From Opitutia bacterium (lineage in GTDB: Bacteria > Verrucomicrobiota > Verrucomicrobiia > Opitutales > Opitutaceae), in assembly GCA_003153035.1 (NCBI GenBank), contig PMBT01000165.1, positions 633 through 39,040 on the forward strand: a stretch of 38,408 nucleotides of DNA, written 5' to 3'. The notes under the pieces were generated by a model. That model made no database searches. It worked only from the letters and a program-made list of their open reading frames with translations, and was not told the DNA's origin. Numbering within the stretch: position 1 is the stretch's first letter; each line of letters starts with the position of its first letter. A program made the translations under genes and the position numbers. This document shows positions 30,173 through 38,408 of the stretch, piece after piece.

Positions 30173-30847
30173 TCAGGGACTGAGTTGCTGGAGGTAGTTC
30201 ATGAGCGGCTGCGCCTCAGGCTGGGGTTTGACCCAGTCGCTGAACAGGATCTCCGGAATACCCCAATCGGTGTAGTAAAATCGGCGGGTCGCCTCGACCG
30301 AGGGCGACATCGAGCCGGTCTTGACGGTCGCTCCGGCATAGAGCCCCTTCACGTTTGTGTAGACGAGCACCTGGGCGGAAAATGTCTTCGTCATGCGCTC
30401 GGTCTCGGCGGCGTTGGGCCCGGCGACGGCCTTGGCATCGACGCCAAATTTGAATTTCGACTTGAACAGCACGCGGGTCGAATCGTCATCCATCAGCACA
30501 TAAACGGTCTCGACGGTCTTGCCGCCGGCCTGCAGGCCGAAGCTGAGTTCGCCGGCCTTGATGAGCACCGGGACGCTCCACTGGTTGTTGGGCTTCTTCA
30601 CCATGGCGACGCCCCAGCCGTCCTTCACGCCGAGAAACAGGCCGACCTGGACCTGGTTGACGATCACAATGCCCTTGGCGCGGTGCAGCACGTCCGCCGG
30701 GATGGCGCGATTGGGAGCGCCCATGGTCTCTTGGAGGATCGCCTCGCAGGTCTGGATGCGGGCGACGATGTCGGCGCGTGTGAGTTGAGCGGCGCTGGCG
30801 ACCGTGGCCAGCGAGAGCACGACGGCGAGAAGCAGGGATCTTTTCAT
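30173..30847 (-). CDS. Exported SYLF-domain lipid-binding-type protein
   Basis: A 224-residue protein with a signal peptide (MKRSLLLAVVLSLATVASAA). The SYLF/YSC84 domain follows: IPADVLHRAKGIVIVNQVQV, GLFLGVKDGWGVAMVKKPN, GELSFGLQAGGKTVETVYVL and FGVDAKAVAGP with LVYTNVKGLYAGATVKTGSM. Eukaryotic members bind phosphoinositides; bacterial ones are exported with unknown ligands. The frame extends 37 codons upstream of the signal peptide without similarity, so I used the ATG at 30847. Confidence 0.9.
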   Translation of the reverse strand: MKRSLLLAVVLSLATVASAAQLTRADIVARIQTCEAILQETMGAPNRAIPADVLHRAKGIVIVNQVQVGLFLGVKDGWGVAMVKKPNNQWSVPVLIKAGELSFGLQAGGKTVETVYVLMDDDSTRVLFKSKFKFGVDAKAVAGPNAAETERMTKTFSAQVLVYTNVKGLYAGATVKTGSMSPSVEATRRFYYTDWGIPEILFSDWVKPQPEAQPLMNYLQQLSP

Positions 30848-31036
30848 GGGAGAATGGATGCGCGGCGGACGAGGAAGTTCCCGGACGGATTGCCAGGAGT
30901 TGAAATAAACTGTGCCACGGATGAAAGAGAATGAAAAGAGCAGAGTAAGCCACTGCAAGACAGCAATGCGATGGCCATTAGCCTCCGAGCCGGGGCAACG
31001 CGCAGGCCGGGGCGCAGTTCTGTCGCGGGGGCGGCT

Positions 31037-31408
31037 TCAGTCCAATCCGCGGATTTCGAGGTCGGATTCGTCCCAGCCAAGAAAGTGACCCAGTTCGTGC
31101 AGATAGGTGAGACGCACCTCCTCGCGGTAGATGGCCTCGTCACCCTCGGCGTAATCCCAGATGTTCTCAAGAAAGAGCAAGATCTGGGATGGGAGGGGTT
31201 GCGGATCACCGGGATCGGCGTCATGGGACGGGCCGACGAAGAGGCCGAGAATGTCGGGTTCCCAGCCCTCAAAAAGAATGTCCTCATTGGGGTGGGGTTC
31301 GTAGCACACGGGAACCCGCAGGGCCGGTTCGCGAACGTCGGCCGGAAGGCGGCGCTGGGTGGCCTCAACGACGTTTCCGGCGATGGCGGTGAGCTGGCGG
31401 AAGGTCAT
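31037..31408 (-). CDS. Minimal zincin-like metallopeptidase
   Basis: A 123-residue protein from the ATG at 31408. HELGHFLGWDE (104-114) is an HExxHxxGxxE zinc site, and RLTYLHELGHFLGWDESDLE matches the end of the Zincin_1 (PF06262-type) family. VPVCYEPHPN and DILGLFVGP are the family's N-terminal strands. There is no signal peptide, so it is cytoplasmic. Substrate unknown. A glycine-free leader upstream to 31495 is in frame but not conserved. Confidence 0.85.
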   Translation of the reverse strand: MTFRQLTAIAGNVVEATQRRLPADVREPALRVPVCYEPHPNEDILFEGWEPDILGLFVGPSHDADPGDPQPLPSQILLFLENIWDYAEGDEAIYREEVRLTYLHELGHFLGWDESDLEIRGLD

Positions 31409-31528
31409 GCGCTGGAGATTCGTTGTGAACGAATTGAGTGCGGTCAACCTTGGTGGCGCCACCCTGGAACGCAAATCACGAGCGTCCGCGGCCAAGACTC
31501 TGCAGGGTGCGTCGGCGGCTTCCGGCGC

Positions 31529-33286
31529 TTACTGGGGCAATTCCGTCGAAAGGTCGAACCGTTCGTAACGCCCGCCGAGCCACCAGATAACGGCCGCGAG
31601 TTCTGCGGCGAGCACCAGGCTGGCCGCGACGGCGCCCGCAAGCAGCGCGATAGCCTGGGTTTCGACCAGCCACAGGACGATGAAATAGGGCAGGGCGGCG
31701 GCTAGGGCGGCCGGCAGCAGCGCGACGATCAGCACAACCAGGTAGCCGCCGGCGAAAATCAACCGCTGTCCCATGGCGTCGACGCCGCTGCCCTGGTTCG
31801 CGGCTGATATCCAGGTCGGAAAATACAGCGTGGCGGCAAACGGAATCCCGGTCATCAGGCCCACGACCGGCGGCACGAGCAGGCCGGCGCCGATGAGGCC
31901 CAGGCTGCTCCGGAGGGCCGTGGAGGCAAATTCCCCGGTCAACGCCGCGGTGGCCACGGCCACCACCGCGAGGAGCAGCCATTCCGCCGCGGTGATGAGC
32001 ACCATGGGAGCGAGGATCTCGCCGAGCACCACCTGCCAGCCGCGCAGCGGATAGGTTTTGATCACGTCGAGCCGCTGCATCATCAAGCGCACTTCCCGCC
32101 GCATCAGGATGGGGCCGGCGATCAGCACCCAGAAACCCACCGGCACGGCGGCCCCCTGCACCACGGCCAGCACCGTCCGGTAAGCCGGATTTGCCGCCAG
32201 CCAGATCATCACGCCGAGCACGCCGGCGGAAAGCAGCATCCAATTGCGAGGGTAAAACCAGGGACCGGCCGAGATCAGATTGCGCCACAGGAAGGCGAGC
32301 GGCGCCGGACCGCGCGGGCGGAGGGAGAACGGCTCGCGCCGGCGCCGGGCGGGCCGGTGTTGCCCCCGCCAGTCGCCAGACCGCATCGCGGCCACGCGCT
32401 CGGCGCGCCGGCGGGAGAGCTCGATCGAGGCTTCCTCAAACGCGACATCAGCCCGGATCACCCACAGATAATGCGCGCCGAGCACCAGCAGCGCCGGTCC
32501 CAGGTCTCGCAGAAATGCGCCCAGATCTGGTGCAAAAAACGGGCGCAGGATCCAGTGGAACGGCGCGAGCAGCCAGGACAGCGGGGGCGCGGCGAGCACT
32601 CCCTCGAAATAATGGATGATCGCCTCCGGTCCGGCCAGGTCGGCGGCGGCTGGTGCTTGCACATTGCGGCGCAGCCACCACCAGGTTCCGGCGACCAGCA
32701 GCGCCAGCGCCCCACCGAACAGCGCGCGCCGTCGGGCCGGATTCAGACCGAAGTCAAGCAGGCGCTCCCGGGCGAACGAGGCGCCGATGGCGTGGAGCTC
32801 AAGCGTGGAAAGCAGAATCCACCAACCGGCGGCATGCGTCCAACCGTTGCCGCCGAGAAAGCCAAAGCGGGCGGAAATCAGGGAAAACAACACCGCCGAG
32901 AACAGGATGCGGAGCTGCGACTTCAATAGCTTGAAATGCACGAGCACACGGCGGGAAACCGGGGCCTGGAAGAGGAACGCCACCTCGGCCTCGGAGAAGG
33001 CCAAGGCCGCGCGTTCCGCGGAGAAAACCCACAAATACAGGATCCGTCCCGCCATCAGCAGCGCGGCCGTGGACAGACCGATCAGCAAGCCGAAATTGAC
33101 CGGCGCCACCCCCGGCCCGCCGGGAGCCGCGCCGCGATAAGGCTGGCGGCGGAAAAAGAAGAAATAGAAGTACGCCAGGCCGATCAGCGTGGCGATCAGG
33201 TAGCGGGGCTGGCGCAGGCGACCGACGCGCTGGCCCACCGCGTTCCTCAGCGAGGTAAGCTGCAGATAGACGAGCGCGCCGGTCAT
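31529..33286 (-). CDS. Putative ABC exporter permease
   Basis: A 585-residue polytopic membrane protein with about 12 hydrophobic segments in two halves separated by a basic loop (SRRRAERVAAMRSGDWRGQH). The start MTGALVYLQLTSLRNAVGQR and the segment LMRREVRLMMQRLDVIKTYP fit the 'putative ABC exporter' permease group. The ATP-binding gene lies directly upstream and its stop overlaps this start (33283-33286), so they form a two-gene transporter. The substrate cannot be told. Confidence 0.85.
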   Translation of the reverse strand: MTGALVYLQLTSLRNAVGQRVGRLRQPRYLIATLIGLAYFYFFFFRRQPYRGAAPGGPGVAPVNFGLLIGLSTAALLMAGRILYLWVFSAERAALAFSEAEVAFLFQAPVSRRVLVHFKLLKSQLRILFSAVLFSLISARFGFLGGNGWTHAAGWWILLSTLELHAIGASFARERLLDFGLNPARRRALFGGALALLVAGTWWWLRRNVQAPAAADLAGPEAIIHYFEGVLAAPPLSWLLAPFHWILRPFFAPDLGAFLRDLGPALLVLGAHYLWVIRADVAFEEASIELSRRRAERVAAMRSGDWRGQHRPARRRREPFSLRPRGPAPLAFLWRNLISAGPWFYPRNWMLLSAGVLGVMIWLAANPAYRTVLAVVQGAAVPVGFWVLIAGPILMRREVRLMMQRLDVIKTYPLRGWQVVLGEILAPMVLITAAEWLLLAVVAVATAALTGEFASTALRSSLGLIGAGLLVPPVVGLMTGIPFAATLYFPTWISAANQGSGVDAMGQRLIFAGGYLVVLIVALLPAALAAALPYFIVLWLVETQAIALLAGAVAASLVLAAELAAVIWWLGGRYERFDLSTELPQ

Positions 33287-34032
33287 GGCGGGGTGATCAC
33301 CGGCGGGCCGTGGTCATCGCCGGTGGCCTTGAAGAATGCGTCCTCCAGGCTGGCGTCGGGCAACTCGGAAAAGCGCCGGCGGACCTCGGCCAGCGAGCCG
33401 TCGGCGATCTTCTCACCCTGCTTGAGGATCAGCACGTGCGTGCACACCTCCTCGAGCAAGCTGAGCAGGTGGGAGCTCAGAATAATCGCGGCACCCTCGC
33501 GGGCGAGGCGGCGCATGGTGTCCTTCATGCGGCGGATGCCGGCCGGATCGAGGCCGGTGAGCGGCTCGTCAAAGAAGATGACACCCGGGGTGTGAAGCAG
33601 GCCGCAGGCGATGACGAGCTTCTGCTTCATGCCGCGCGACAGTTCCCCGGGCAGCAGATCCTGCTTGTCCGACATTTCCAGCTCGTCCAGGAGCGGTTGC
33701 GCGCGCGCCTCGTAGTCGGCCACCCCGTAAAGCCGGGCAATGAACCCGAGGTGCTGCCTGACGGTGAGATACTCAAAAAGGCGGGGCTCGTCCGGGAAAA
33801 AAGCGAGCTGGCGCTTGGCCCCGACTGGGTCGGTCGCGAGGTCGATGCCGCGGATCCGCACGGTGCCACGAGTGGGCGGAATGACCCCGCTGCAGCAGCG
33901 CAGCGTGGTGGTCTTGCCGGCGCCGTTCGGGCCAACGAGACCGGTGACCTCGCCCGGCTGGACGGTGAACGAAAGATCCCGCACGGCGGTGAATTCGCCG
34001 TAAATTTTTGCGAGGCTGTGGACTTCAATCAT
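33283..34032 (-). CDS. ABC transporter ATP-binding protein
   Basis: A 249-residue ATPase subunit. Walker A GPNGAGKTT (34-42), signature LSRGMKQK (131-138), Walker B VIFFDEP (150-156) and the switch histidine in IILSSHLLSLLEE are all intact. The signature is LSRGMKQK rather than LSGGQ, typical of the DrrA/CcmA-like exporters. The ATG at 34032 begins MIEVHSLAKIYGEFTAVRDL; upstream in-frame sequence is not conserved. It is coupled to the permease by a 4-base overlap. Confidence 0.95.
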   Translation of the reverse strand: MIEVHSLAKIYGEFTAVRDLSFTVQPGEVTGLVGPNGAGKTTTLRCCSGVIPPTRGTVRIRGIDLATDPVGAKRQLAFFPDEPRLFEYLTVRQHLGFIARLYGVADYEARAQPLLDELEMSDKQDLLPGELSRGMKQKLVIACGLLHTPGVIFFDEPLTGLDPAGIRRMKDTMRRLAREGAAIILSSHLLSLLEEVCTHVLILKQGEKIADGSLAEVRRRFSELPDASLEDAFFKATGDDHGPPVITPP

Positions 34033-34216
34033 GGGGCGGGACAGTGGGGGATTCTCGGGGTGATGTAAATTCCGCACCCGGTGGATTCCCGCGAAATCAT
34101 TGTAAGCGTCTGCATCCTCGGGTGCCCTGTAACCACCGGAAACGGGCGGCGTCATGGCTCTTAACGATATCCAGCACGCCAATCGCAATATTCCCAGTCA
34201 TTCCACATAATCGCCC

Positions 34217-34735
34217 ATGAAATCGATGTTCAGAATCGCCGCAATCGCCGCTGGCCTGGCGGCTGCCGCCGTGCCCGCCATCCGCGCAGCCGACGAAACC
34301 CAACCGGCTCCGCCCCCGCCCGCTCAGCCGCCGGCGGCCCCTGGCGACAAGGCTCCCGACGGGGCGCAGCCCCGGCGCTGGCAACGCGGCCCGATGGAAC
34401 AGGTTCAGCGCTTAGGCGAGGCGCTCAGCCTCACCCAGGAACAGAAAGACCAGATCACGGCGATCATCAAGGGAAACGCCCCGCAGCGGCAGGCGATCAT
34501 GAACGACCTAGTGCTCGCGCAGGAAGCCCTGCGCGCCAAGATGCGTGAGCTCCGGAAGGAGACGGAGCTCAAGATCCGCGCCCTGCTGACGCCCGAGCAG
34601 CAACAGAAGTTCGATGCAATGCCGCACCCGGGATTTGGACGGGGACCACGACACGGCGGCCCGCACAATCCGCCTCCCCCCGACGCACCGCCGGCCGCCG
34701 GCAGTCCCCCGCCTCCTCCTCCCGGCAATATCTGA
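34217..34735 (+). CDS. Periplasmic LTxxQ (Spy/CpxP-like) protein
   Basis: A 172-residue protein with a signal peptide (MKSMFRIAAIAAGLAAAAVP...AIRAAD). Two LTxxQ-type motifs, LSLTQEQKDQITAI and LTPEQQQKFDAM, frame a helical core (about 58-138). The ends are proline-rich (QPAPPPPAQPPAAPG and PPPPDAPPAAGSPPPPPPG). Spy/CpxP proteins are periplasmic chaperones or stress sensors; function here is inferred from the motifs. Confidence 0.82.
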   Translation: MKSMFRIAAIAAGLAAAAVPAIRAADETQPAPPPPAQPPAAPGDKAPDGAQPRRWQRGPMEQVQRLGEALSLTQEQKDQITAIIKGNAPQRQAIMNDLVLAQEALRAKMRELRKETELKIRALLTPEQQQKFDAMPHPGFGRGPRHGGPHNPPPPDAPPAAGSPPPPPPGNI

Positions 34736-34785
34736 TGGATGGCAGCTTTTTTCCCGGGGAGCGGACTCCCCGAGGTTTCAATAAC

Positions 34786-34822
34786 CCGCCGCGGCGCCCA
34801 ATGACCGCGGCGGTTTAATTTT
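34786..34822 (+). terminator. Terminator after the LTxxQ gene
   Basis: A 9-bp stem CCGCCGCGG (34786-34794) / CCGCGGCGG (34805-34813) is followed by TTTAATTTT. A second hairpin, CGGGGAG...CTCCCCG, precedes it at about 34755-34772. Confidence 0.8.
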
Positions 34823-34860
34823 CGACAACCGGCCCCGGCCGCCGCACGCTGCCGGCCGGC

Positions 34861-36078
34861 ATGAAGCACCAGCGGGTCATGATCGCCGGCGGAGGCGCGG
34901 CGGGTTTCTTTGCGGCGATCACCTGCGCCGAGCAGAATCCGGTCGCCCATGTCACCGTGTGCGAAGCCACGGCGCAGCCGCTGGCCAAGGTTCGGATCTC
35001 GGGTGGCGGCCGCTGCAACGTCACCACAGCCTGTGCGGAGCCGGGCGAAATTGCGCGGCATTATCCGCGGGGCGGCCGCGAGTTGCTTGGCCCGTTCCAC
35101 CGCTGGGGTTCCCGCGAGATGGCGGCGTGGCTGGCGGCCCGCGGCGTCGCACTCAAGGCTGAGTCCGACGGGCGCATGTTTCCGGTGACCGACGATGCCG
35201 GCACGATCGTCGGTTGTTTGCAACGGGCCGCGAAGGCGGCCGGCGTGCTGGTGCGCACGCGGTGTGGCGTGCAGGCGGCGCGCCCGGGTTTTGAGGTGGG
35301 ACTCACCACAGGAGAAACCGTCGCGTGCGACCGGCTGCTGATCGCGACGGGCGGCGGCAAGGCCGGGGGAGGCTGGGAGCTGGCGCGGCAGTTAGGCCAC
35401 GCCATTGAGCCTCCCGTGCCTTCGCTGTTCACTTTCCAGCTGAAAGATCCACGGCTGGCCGGCCTGTCGGGAGTGTCGGTGGAACCAGTGGAAGTCCGGG
35501 TGCCGGGAACGAGGCTGCGGGAGCGCGGACCATTGCTGGTCACGCATTGGGGATTGAGCGGCCCGGCGATCCTCAAGCTTTCTGCCTGGGGGGCGCGACT
35601 GCTGCACGACCGCGATTACCGGTTCGATCTGGCGGTGAATTGGGTGGCCCCGCGCGCGATCGACCAGGCTCTCACCGAACTCGTTCGCCTGCGCGCCGAA
35701 CATCCCCGCCGGCAGGTGGCGGGTGGAAACCCGTTCGGTTTGCCCCAGCGGCTTTGGGAGCGGCTGGCAGTTGCGGCGGGCATGGAACCATCGCGGCCCT
35801 GGACCTCCGTGGCGAACGACGTCCTGAAAGCGCTCGCCCACCAGCTCAGCGACGGGCGATTCTCCGTGACCGGCAAGAGCCTGTTCAAGGAGGAGTTTGT
35901 CACGTGTGGCGGCGTGCGGCTGGCGGAGGTCGACTTTAAGACGATGGAAAGCCGGCTCTGCCGCGGGCTCTATTTTGCCGGTGAAGTGCTCGACATCGAC
36001 GGGTTGACCGGAGGGTTCAACTTCCAATCGGCCTGGACCACCGGCTGGCTCGCCGGCCGGGCCATGGCGGATTCATGA
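34861..36078 (+). CDS. HI0933/BaiN-family FAD-dependent oxidoreductase
   Basis: A 405-residue flavoprotein. It starts with the dinucleotide fold MIAGGGAAGFFAAI (7-20), then KVRISGGGRCNVTT, the hallmark of the HI0933 family. LIATGGGKAGGGWELARQLG, GPLLVTHWGLSGPAIL and FVTCGGVRLAEVDFKTMESR follow, with GLYFAGEVLDIDGLTGGFNF at the C-terminus. Family members are soluble NAD(P)/FAD oxidoreductases of mostly unknown substrate. The next gene overlaps by 4 bases (36075-36078). Confidence 0.95.
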   Translation: MKHQRVMIAGGGAAGFFAAITCAEQNPVAHVTVCEATAQPLAKVRISGGGRCNVTTACAEPGEIARHYPRGGRELLGPFHRWGSREMAAWLAARGVALKAESDGRMFPVTDDAGTIVGCLQRAAKAAGVLVRTRCGVQAARPGFEVGLTTGETVACDRLLIATGGGKAGGGWELARQLGHAIEPPVPSLFTFQLKDPRLAGLSGVSVEPVEVRVPGTRLRERGPLLVTHWGLSGPAILKLSAWGARLLHDRDYRFDLAVNWVAPRAIDQALTELVRLRAEHPRRQVAGGNPFGLPQRLWERLAVAAGMEPSRPWTSVANDVLKALAHQLSDGRFSVTGKSLFKEEFVTCGGVRLAEVDFKTMESRLCRGLYFAGEVLDIDGLTGGFNFQSAWTTGWLAGRAMADS

Positions 36079-37028
36079 CTGCCTCCATGCCCAGCTACTG
36101 GCAGCTTCTGGCCATTGTGGCGCCGGTGTTCGTGCTGTTCGCCCTCGGGGCGTTTCTCCGGCGGACCTGCCGGCTGACCGACGAATCCGAGGCGGCGATG
36201 CTGCGCATCTACGTGAATTTCTTCTACCCAGCGCTCATCCTCAAGAGCGTGCTGGGCAATGCGGCGCTGCGCGATCCGGCCAACCTGCTCTGGCCGCCGC
36301 TCACCGGTTTCGGCACCATTTTGATGGGCTTTGCCGCCGGCTATTACCTTGGCCGGGTCCTGGGTCTGCACATCGGTGCGGGGTTGCGGACCTTCGCGTT
36401 TGCGGTGGGCATCTACAACTACGGCTTTATTCCCATTCCGCTCATGGAGTCGCTCTACGGAAGGGAGCCCCTCGGCGTGCTCCTCGTGCAAAACATGGGC
36501 TGCGAGCTGGCCGTCTGGAGCGTGGGGCTACTCGTGCTTGCGGGACTGTCCGTGCGGGAAGGCTGGCGCCGGGTCCTGAATCCGGCGATCTGCACCCTCG
36601 TGATCGCGGTGGCGGTCAACCTCGCGGGTTTCCACGCACCCGCGGTGCTGATGCGGGTCATCGACCTGCTGGGAGGCTGCGCCATTCCCTTCGGACTGCT
36701 ACTGTGTGGAGTGACGCTCGACACCTACGTCAAAGAACCTCGCCAGCTCTATTCCGGACGGACGACACCCGCGGCCTGCCTGCTGCGGCTCGCGGTGCTG
36801 CCGGTGGCGTTCCTGCTGCTCGCCAGGTTCGCGCCTGTTTCGATTGAATTGAAACGCGTGTTGGTAGTCCAGGCCGCGATGCCGTCAGGGATGATGCCAC
36901 TCGTGCTCGCGCGCCATTACGGCGGCCAACCGCTCATCGCGGCGCAGATCATCGTCGGGACGACGCTGCTCGGCCTGTTCGTGATTCCGCTGTGGCTCCA
37001 GTTCGGAATAGCGTGGGCAGGTGGGTGA
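36075..37028 (+). CDS. AEC-family (auxin efflux carrier-like) transporter
   Basis: A 317-residue membrane protein with ten hydrophobic segments. NFFYPALILKSVLGN is the N-terminal conserved block, FAVGIYNYGFIPIPLMESLY the central one and VVQAAMPSGMMPLVLARHYG the C-terminal one, as in the AEC family. Bacterial AEC proteins carry organic acids or unknown small molecules across the inner membrane. It is translationally coupled to the flavoprotein upstream. Confidence 0.92.
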   Translation: MTASMPSYWQLLAIVAPVFVLFALGAFLRRTCRLTDESEAAMLRIYVNFFYPALILKSVLGNAALRDPANLLWPPLTGFGTILMGFAAGYYLGRVLGLHIGAGLRTFAFAVGIYNYGFIPIPLMESLYGREPLGVLLVQNMGCELAVWSVGLLVLAGLSVREGWRRVLNPAICTLVIAVAVNLAGFHAPAVLMRVIDLLGGCAIPFGLLLCGVTLDTYVKEPRQLYSGRTTPAACLLRLAVLPVAFLLLARFAPVSIELKRVLVVQAAMPSGMMPLVLARHYGGQPLIAAQIIVGTTLLGLFVIPLWLQFGIAWAGG

Positions 37029-37032
37029 CGGC

Positions 37033-37419
37033 TCACTCCACCTTGGGGAGCTTGGCCGGAATCTCGACGCCGTGCGGATGATGGCGCTTGGTCTTGGCCG
37101 CGCTCGCCCGCCTGCGGAGCATGCCGTCGAGCTTGTCGATCAGTTCATCGAGCGATTTCTGGGGCTCGTCGCTGTCCACGCTCGCGATCAGGTCAGGTCC
37201 GCGGATCTCGATGTGTCCCTTGGCGATAAACGCATGGCGCGGGTTGCGCGTCTGGTCGTGCTCGAGATCGAGGCGGATGCGGATGATGCGCTCCTCGTGC
37301 CGGAGTAGGCGGACGGCCTTCTCCCGGGCCGCGCCTTGCAGGGCCTCGGAGAGGTTGAAATGCACGGCGCGCACGATGATTCTGGGATTAGCCAAGACGG
37401 TGTTTCTGGAGGGGGACAT
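37033..37419 (-). CDS. hpf: Ribosome hibernation-promoting factor, short form
   Basis: A 128-residue HPF/RaiA-type protein. IIVRAVHFNLSEALQGAARE is the beta1-alpha1 unit, LDLEHDQTRNPRHAFIAKGH the central strands and DEPQKSLDELIDKLDGMLRR the second helix with a basic tail (KTKRHHPHG). It binds 30S subunits and stores inactive ribosomes in stationary phase. It lacks the C-terminal dimerisation domain of long HPF. Convergent with the AEC gene, with a 4-base gap. Confidence 0.88.
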   Translation of the reverse strand: MSPSRNTVLANPRIIVRAVHFNLSEALQGAAREKAVRLLRHEERIIRIRLDLEHDQTRNPRHAFIAKGHIEIRGPDLIASVDSDEPQKSLDELIDKLDGMLRRRASAAKTKRHHPHGVEIPAKLPKVE

Positions 37420-37660
37420 GATGCGGAGGTTCGGCCCGGTGGGCCGGGGACTTTGCTGCCGATGAGTGAAGATGTCGCCGGATGATGGAAGCGACCTCCG
37501 GAAACGACAAGGCTAGGATTTTCCCGACGAACGGCCGCTTGCCTTCCCGCGTCGCCGTGGCATCCTATTTCGTTCGTTCTTTGATTGGCGCGCCCAATCG
37601 AACCGCCGTGCAATACCTTGAGTTTTGGGATTTGGAGTTTGGGTTTTGCGGGGCGGCCAT

Positions 37661-38018
37661 GGGGGTGTTCCGGATTCGACCCTTGGTTGGATCGCGTCGC
37701 TGCCTGTCGAGGATGAAGGTTGGCCTCGTTAATCCGCCTTCAAAAAAATAATAGGCAACTACGAAGAGATGCCTCTCGCTGCTTAATTAAACGGTAGCGA
37801 CGTTTCACCGGCGACGCCTGCTGGCCGGATGGAACGACGACAGCAGGCATAGCCGGAGCGGGCGCGGACGACGCTCCGGTCGTACCTTCAACCGACCGCT
37901 GGCGGGTGCCAGGCGCGCGTTTTCGCGTGGCATCGGCGAGATCAAAAAGGCGCTACACAGGTAGATGCGGCGTGTGAAGGCCAGGGGCACGCGGGTTCAA
38001 CTCCCGCCACCTCCACCA
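37661..38018 (+). ncRNA. ssrA: Transfer-messenger RNA
   Basis: A 358-base tmRNA that rescues stalled ribosomes with SmpB. The 5' end GGGGGTGTTCCGGATTCGAC pairs with the 3' end CACCTCC-ACCA to form a tRNA-like acceptor stem, and GCGGGTTCAACTCCCGC is the T-arm. The CCA is encoded. The tag reading frame ends GGC AAC TAC GAA GAG ATG CCT CTC GCT GCT TAA, giving GNYEEMPLAA; the resume codon is probably GGC at 37754, preceded by an A-rich stretch. Pseudoknot-like pairing potential is visible in the GC-rich middle. It is on the opposite strand to hpf with a 240-base gap in which I recognise nothing else. Confidence 0.93.
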
Positions 38019-38169
38019 TCTTAATCGGTCACTTATGAAACATTGTTGCCGATTCCTGTCCAATTCCTGTCAAGGTGACTGAAAAACCAAGTGCCGGGAA
38101 ACCACGTATTTAGCTCTTCTGGAACAGATTCTACAACCCGCTCAATTCGAATTCAGTCATCGCCAGAGT

Positions 38170-38408
38170 TCATGAGGAGAACCAAGAGGGGCTAACCGTT
38201 CCTCGCTTGCCACCATCAACAGAAGCACGCATCGCCAGAAAGATCACGGCTTCGTTCGATGGCCGACAAGCACTGGCGCTACCCTGCACAATGACAACCT
38301 TGATGGAATTGGCATCGGCCACGAAATGGGCGGCCGTCAAAACGTGACCGTTAGGGGATACAATTGCACCGGAGCCGCTGGAGCTAGGCGCCCATCTGGT
38401 TAACGCAG
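38170..38408 (-). CDS. Trypsin-like serine protease fragment, cut by the window edge
   Basis: The minus-strand frame reads APSSSGSGAIVSPNGHVLTA followed by AHFVADANSIKVVIVQG. This is the typical start of a trypsin-like/HtrA peptidase, with the catalytic His in TAAH. After VIVQG similarity fades and the frame stops at 38170 after ~40 more residues, without the usual DLALL aspartate block. The gene starts beyond the window. It is probably truncated or frameshifted. The sequence from 38019 on is AT-richer than the rest and lies right after the tmRNA 3' end, a common integration site. The stretch 38019-38169 holds no recognised feature. Confidence 0.5.
   Translation of the reverse strand, partial: ALTRWAPSSSGSGAIVSPNGHVLTAAHFVADANSIKVVIVQGSASACRPSNEAVIFLAMRASVDGGKRGTVSPSWFSS

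Noticed and set aside
37482-37751. Plus-strand frame running into the tmRNA
   Set aside because: It overlaps the 5' part of ssrA and shows no protein similarity.

Overview
This window reads as a chromosomal segment of a high-GC Gram-negative bacterium, most likely a verrucomicrobium of the Opitutales/Opitutaceae type. That placement is an inference. It rests on the GC-rich codon use, the GYF_2 membrane proteins, small lipoproteins, the ECF-sigma cassette with a short membrane partner, and several kinds of dispersed intergenic repeat that I associate with this group from memory. Most genes are ordinary housekeeping functions with high confidence.

Layout: 1-2.9 kb holds a pyrophosphate-type phosphofructokinase, a REP-like inverted repeat and a response regulator fused to a degenerate kinase ATPase domain. 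2.8-6.4 kb holds metW and metX on the minus strand. They are separated by a 1.7 kb scar that contains a toxin-antitoxin pair and three broken pieces of mobile or defence genes: a pRiA4b ORF-3-like N-terminus, an ABC-three-component-like N-terminus, and a DNA-methyltransferase N-terminus. 6.5-10.4 kb is the rpmH-rnpA-yidD-yidC cluster followed by yebC. 10.6-13.8 kb holds two GYF-domain membrane proteins flanking a membrane protein with a cytoplasmic polyproline tail; this is the most promising candidate for an undescribed system. 14.1-19.2 kb carries small genes: a DUF3016-like protein, an S4 RNA-binding protein, a thioesterase, a uracil-DNA glycosylase, a glycine-rich RRM protein, an FKBP, a lipoprotein and a Pro/Ala-rich membrane protein. 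19.4-22.4 kb carries a MarC protein, tRNA-dihydrouridine synthase and a PatB/MalY C-S lyase.

22.8-23.7 kb holds two small heat-shock proteins. 23.8-25.6 kb is a three-gene ECF sigma operon with a membrane partner and a secreted protein resembling an STN/secretin N-domain. 25.7-29.8 kb carries a second FKBP, DUF167, a fungal-type cystathionine gamma-synthase-like enzyme, exodeoxyribonuclease III and a stand-alone CinA C-terminal domain. 30.2-37.4 kb carries a SYLF protein, a minimal zincin protease, a two-gene ABC exporter, an LTxxQ periplasmic protein, an HI0933-family flavoprotein, an AEC transporter and a ribosome hibernation factor. The window ends with tmRNA (ssrA, 37661-38018) and, beyond it, AT-richer sequence carrying a trypsin-like protease fragment, which may be the edge of an integrated element.

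Four genes belong to methionine/cysteine metabolism (metX, metW, the PatB-like lyase and the cystathionine synthase-like enzyme), although they are not in one operon. Two of them, metX and the cystathionine synthase-like gene, contain low-complexity in-frame insertions that look like captured intergenic repeats. I see no CRISPR array, rRNA, complete insertion sequence or ordinary tRNA gene.
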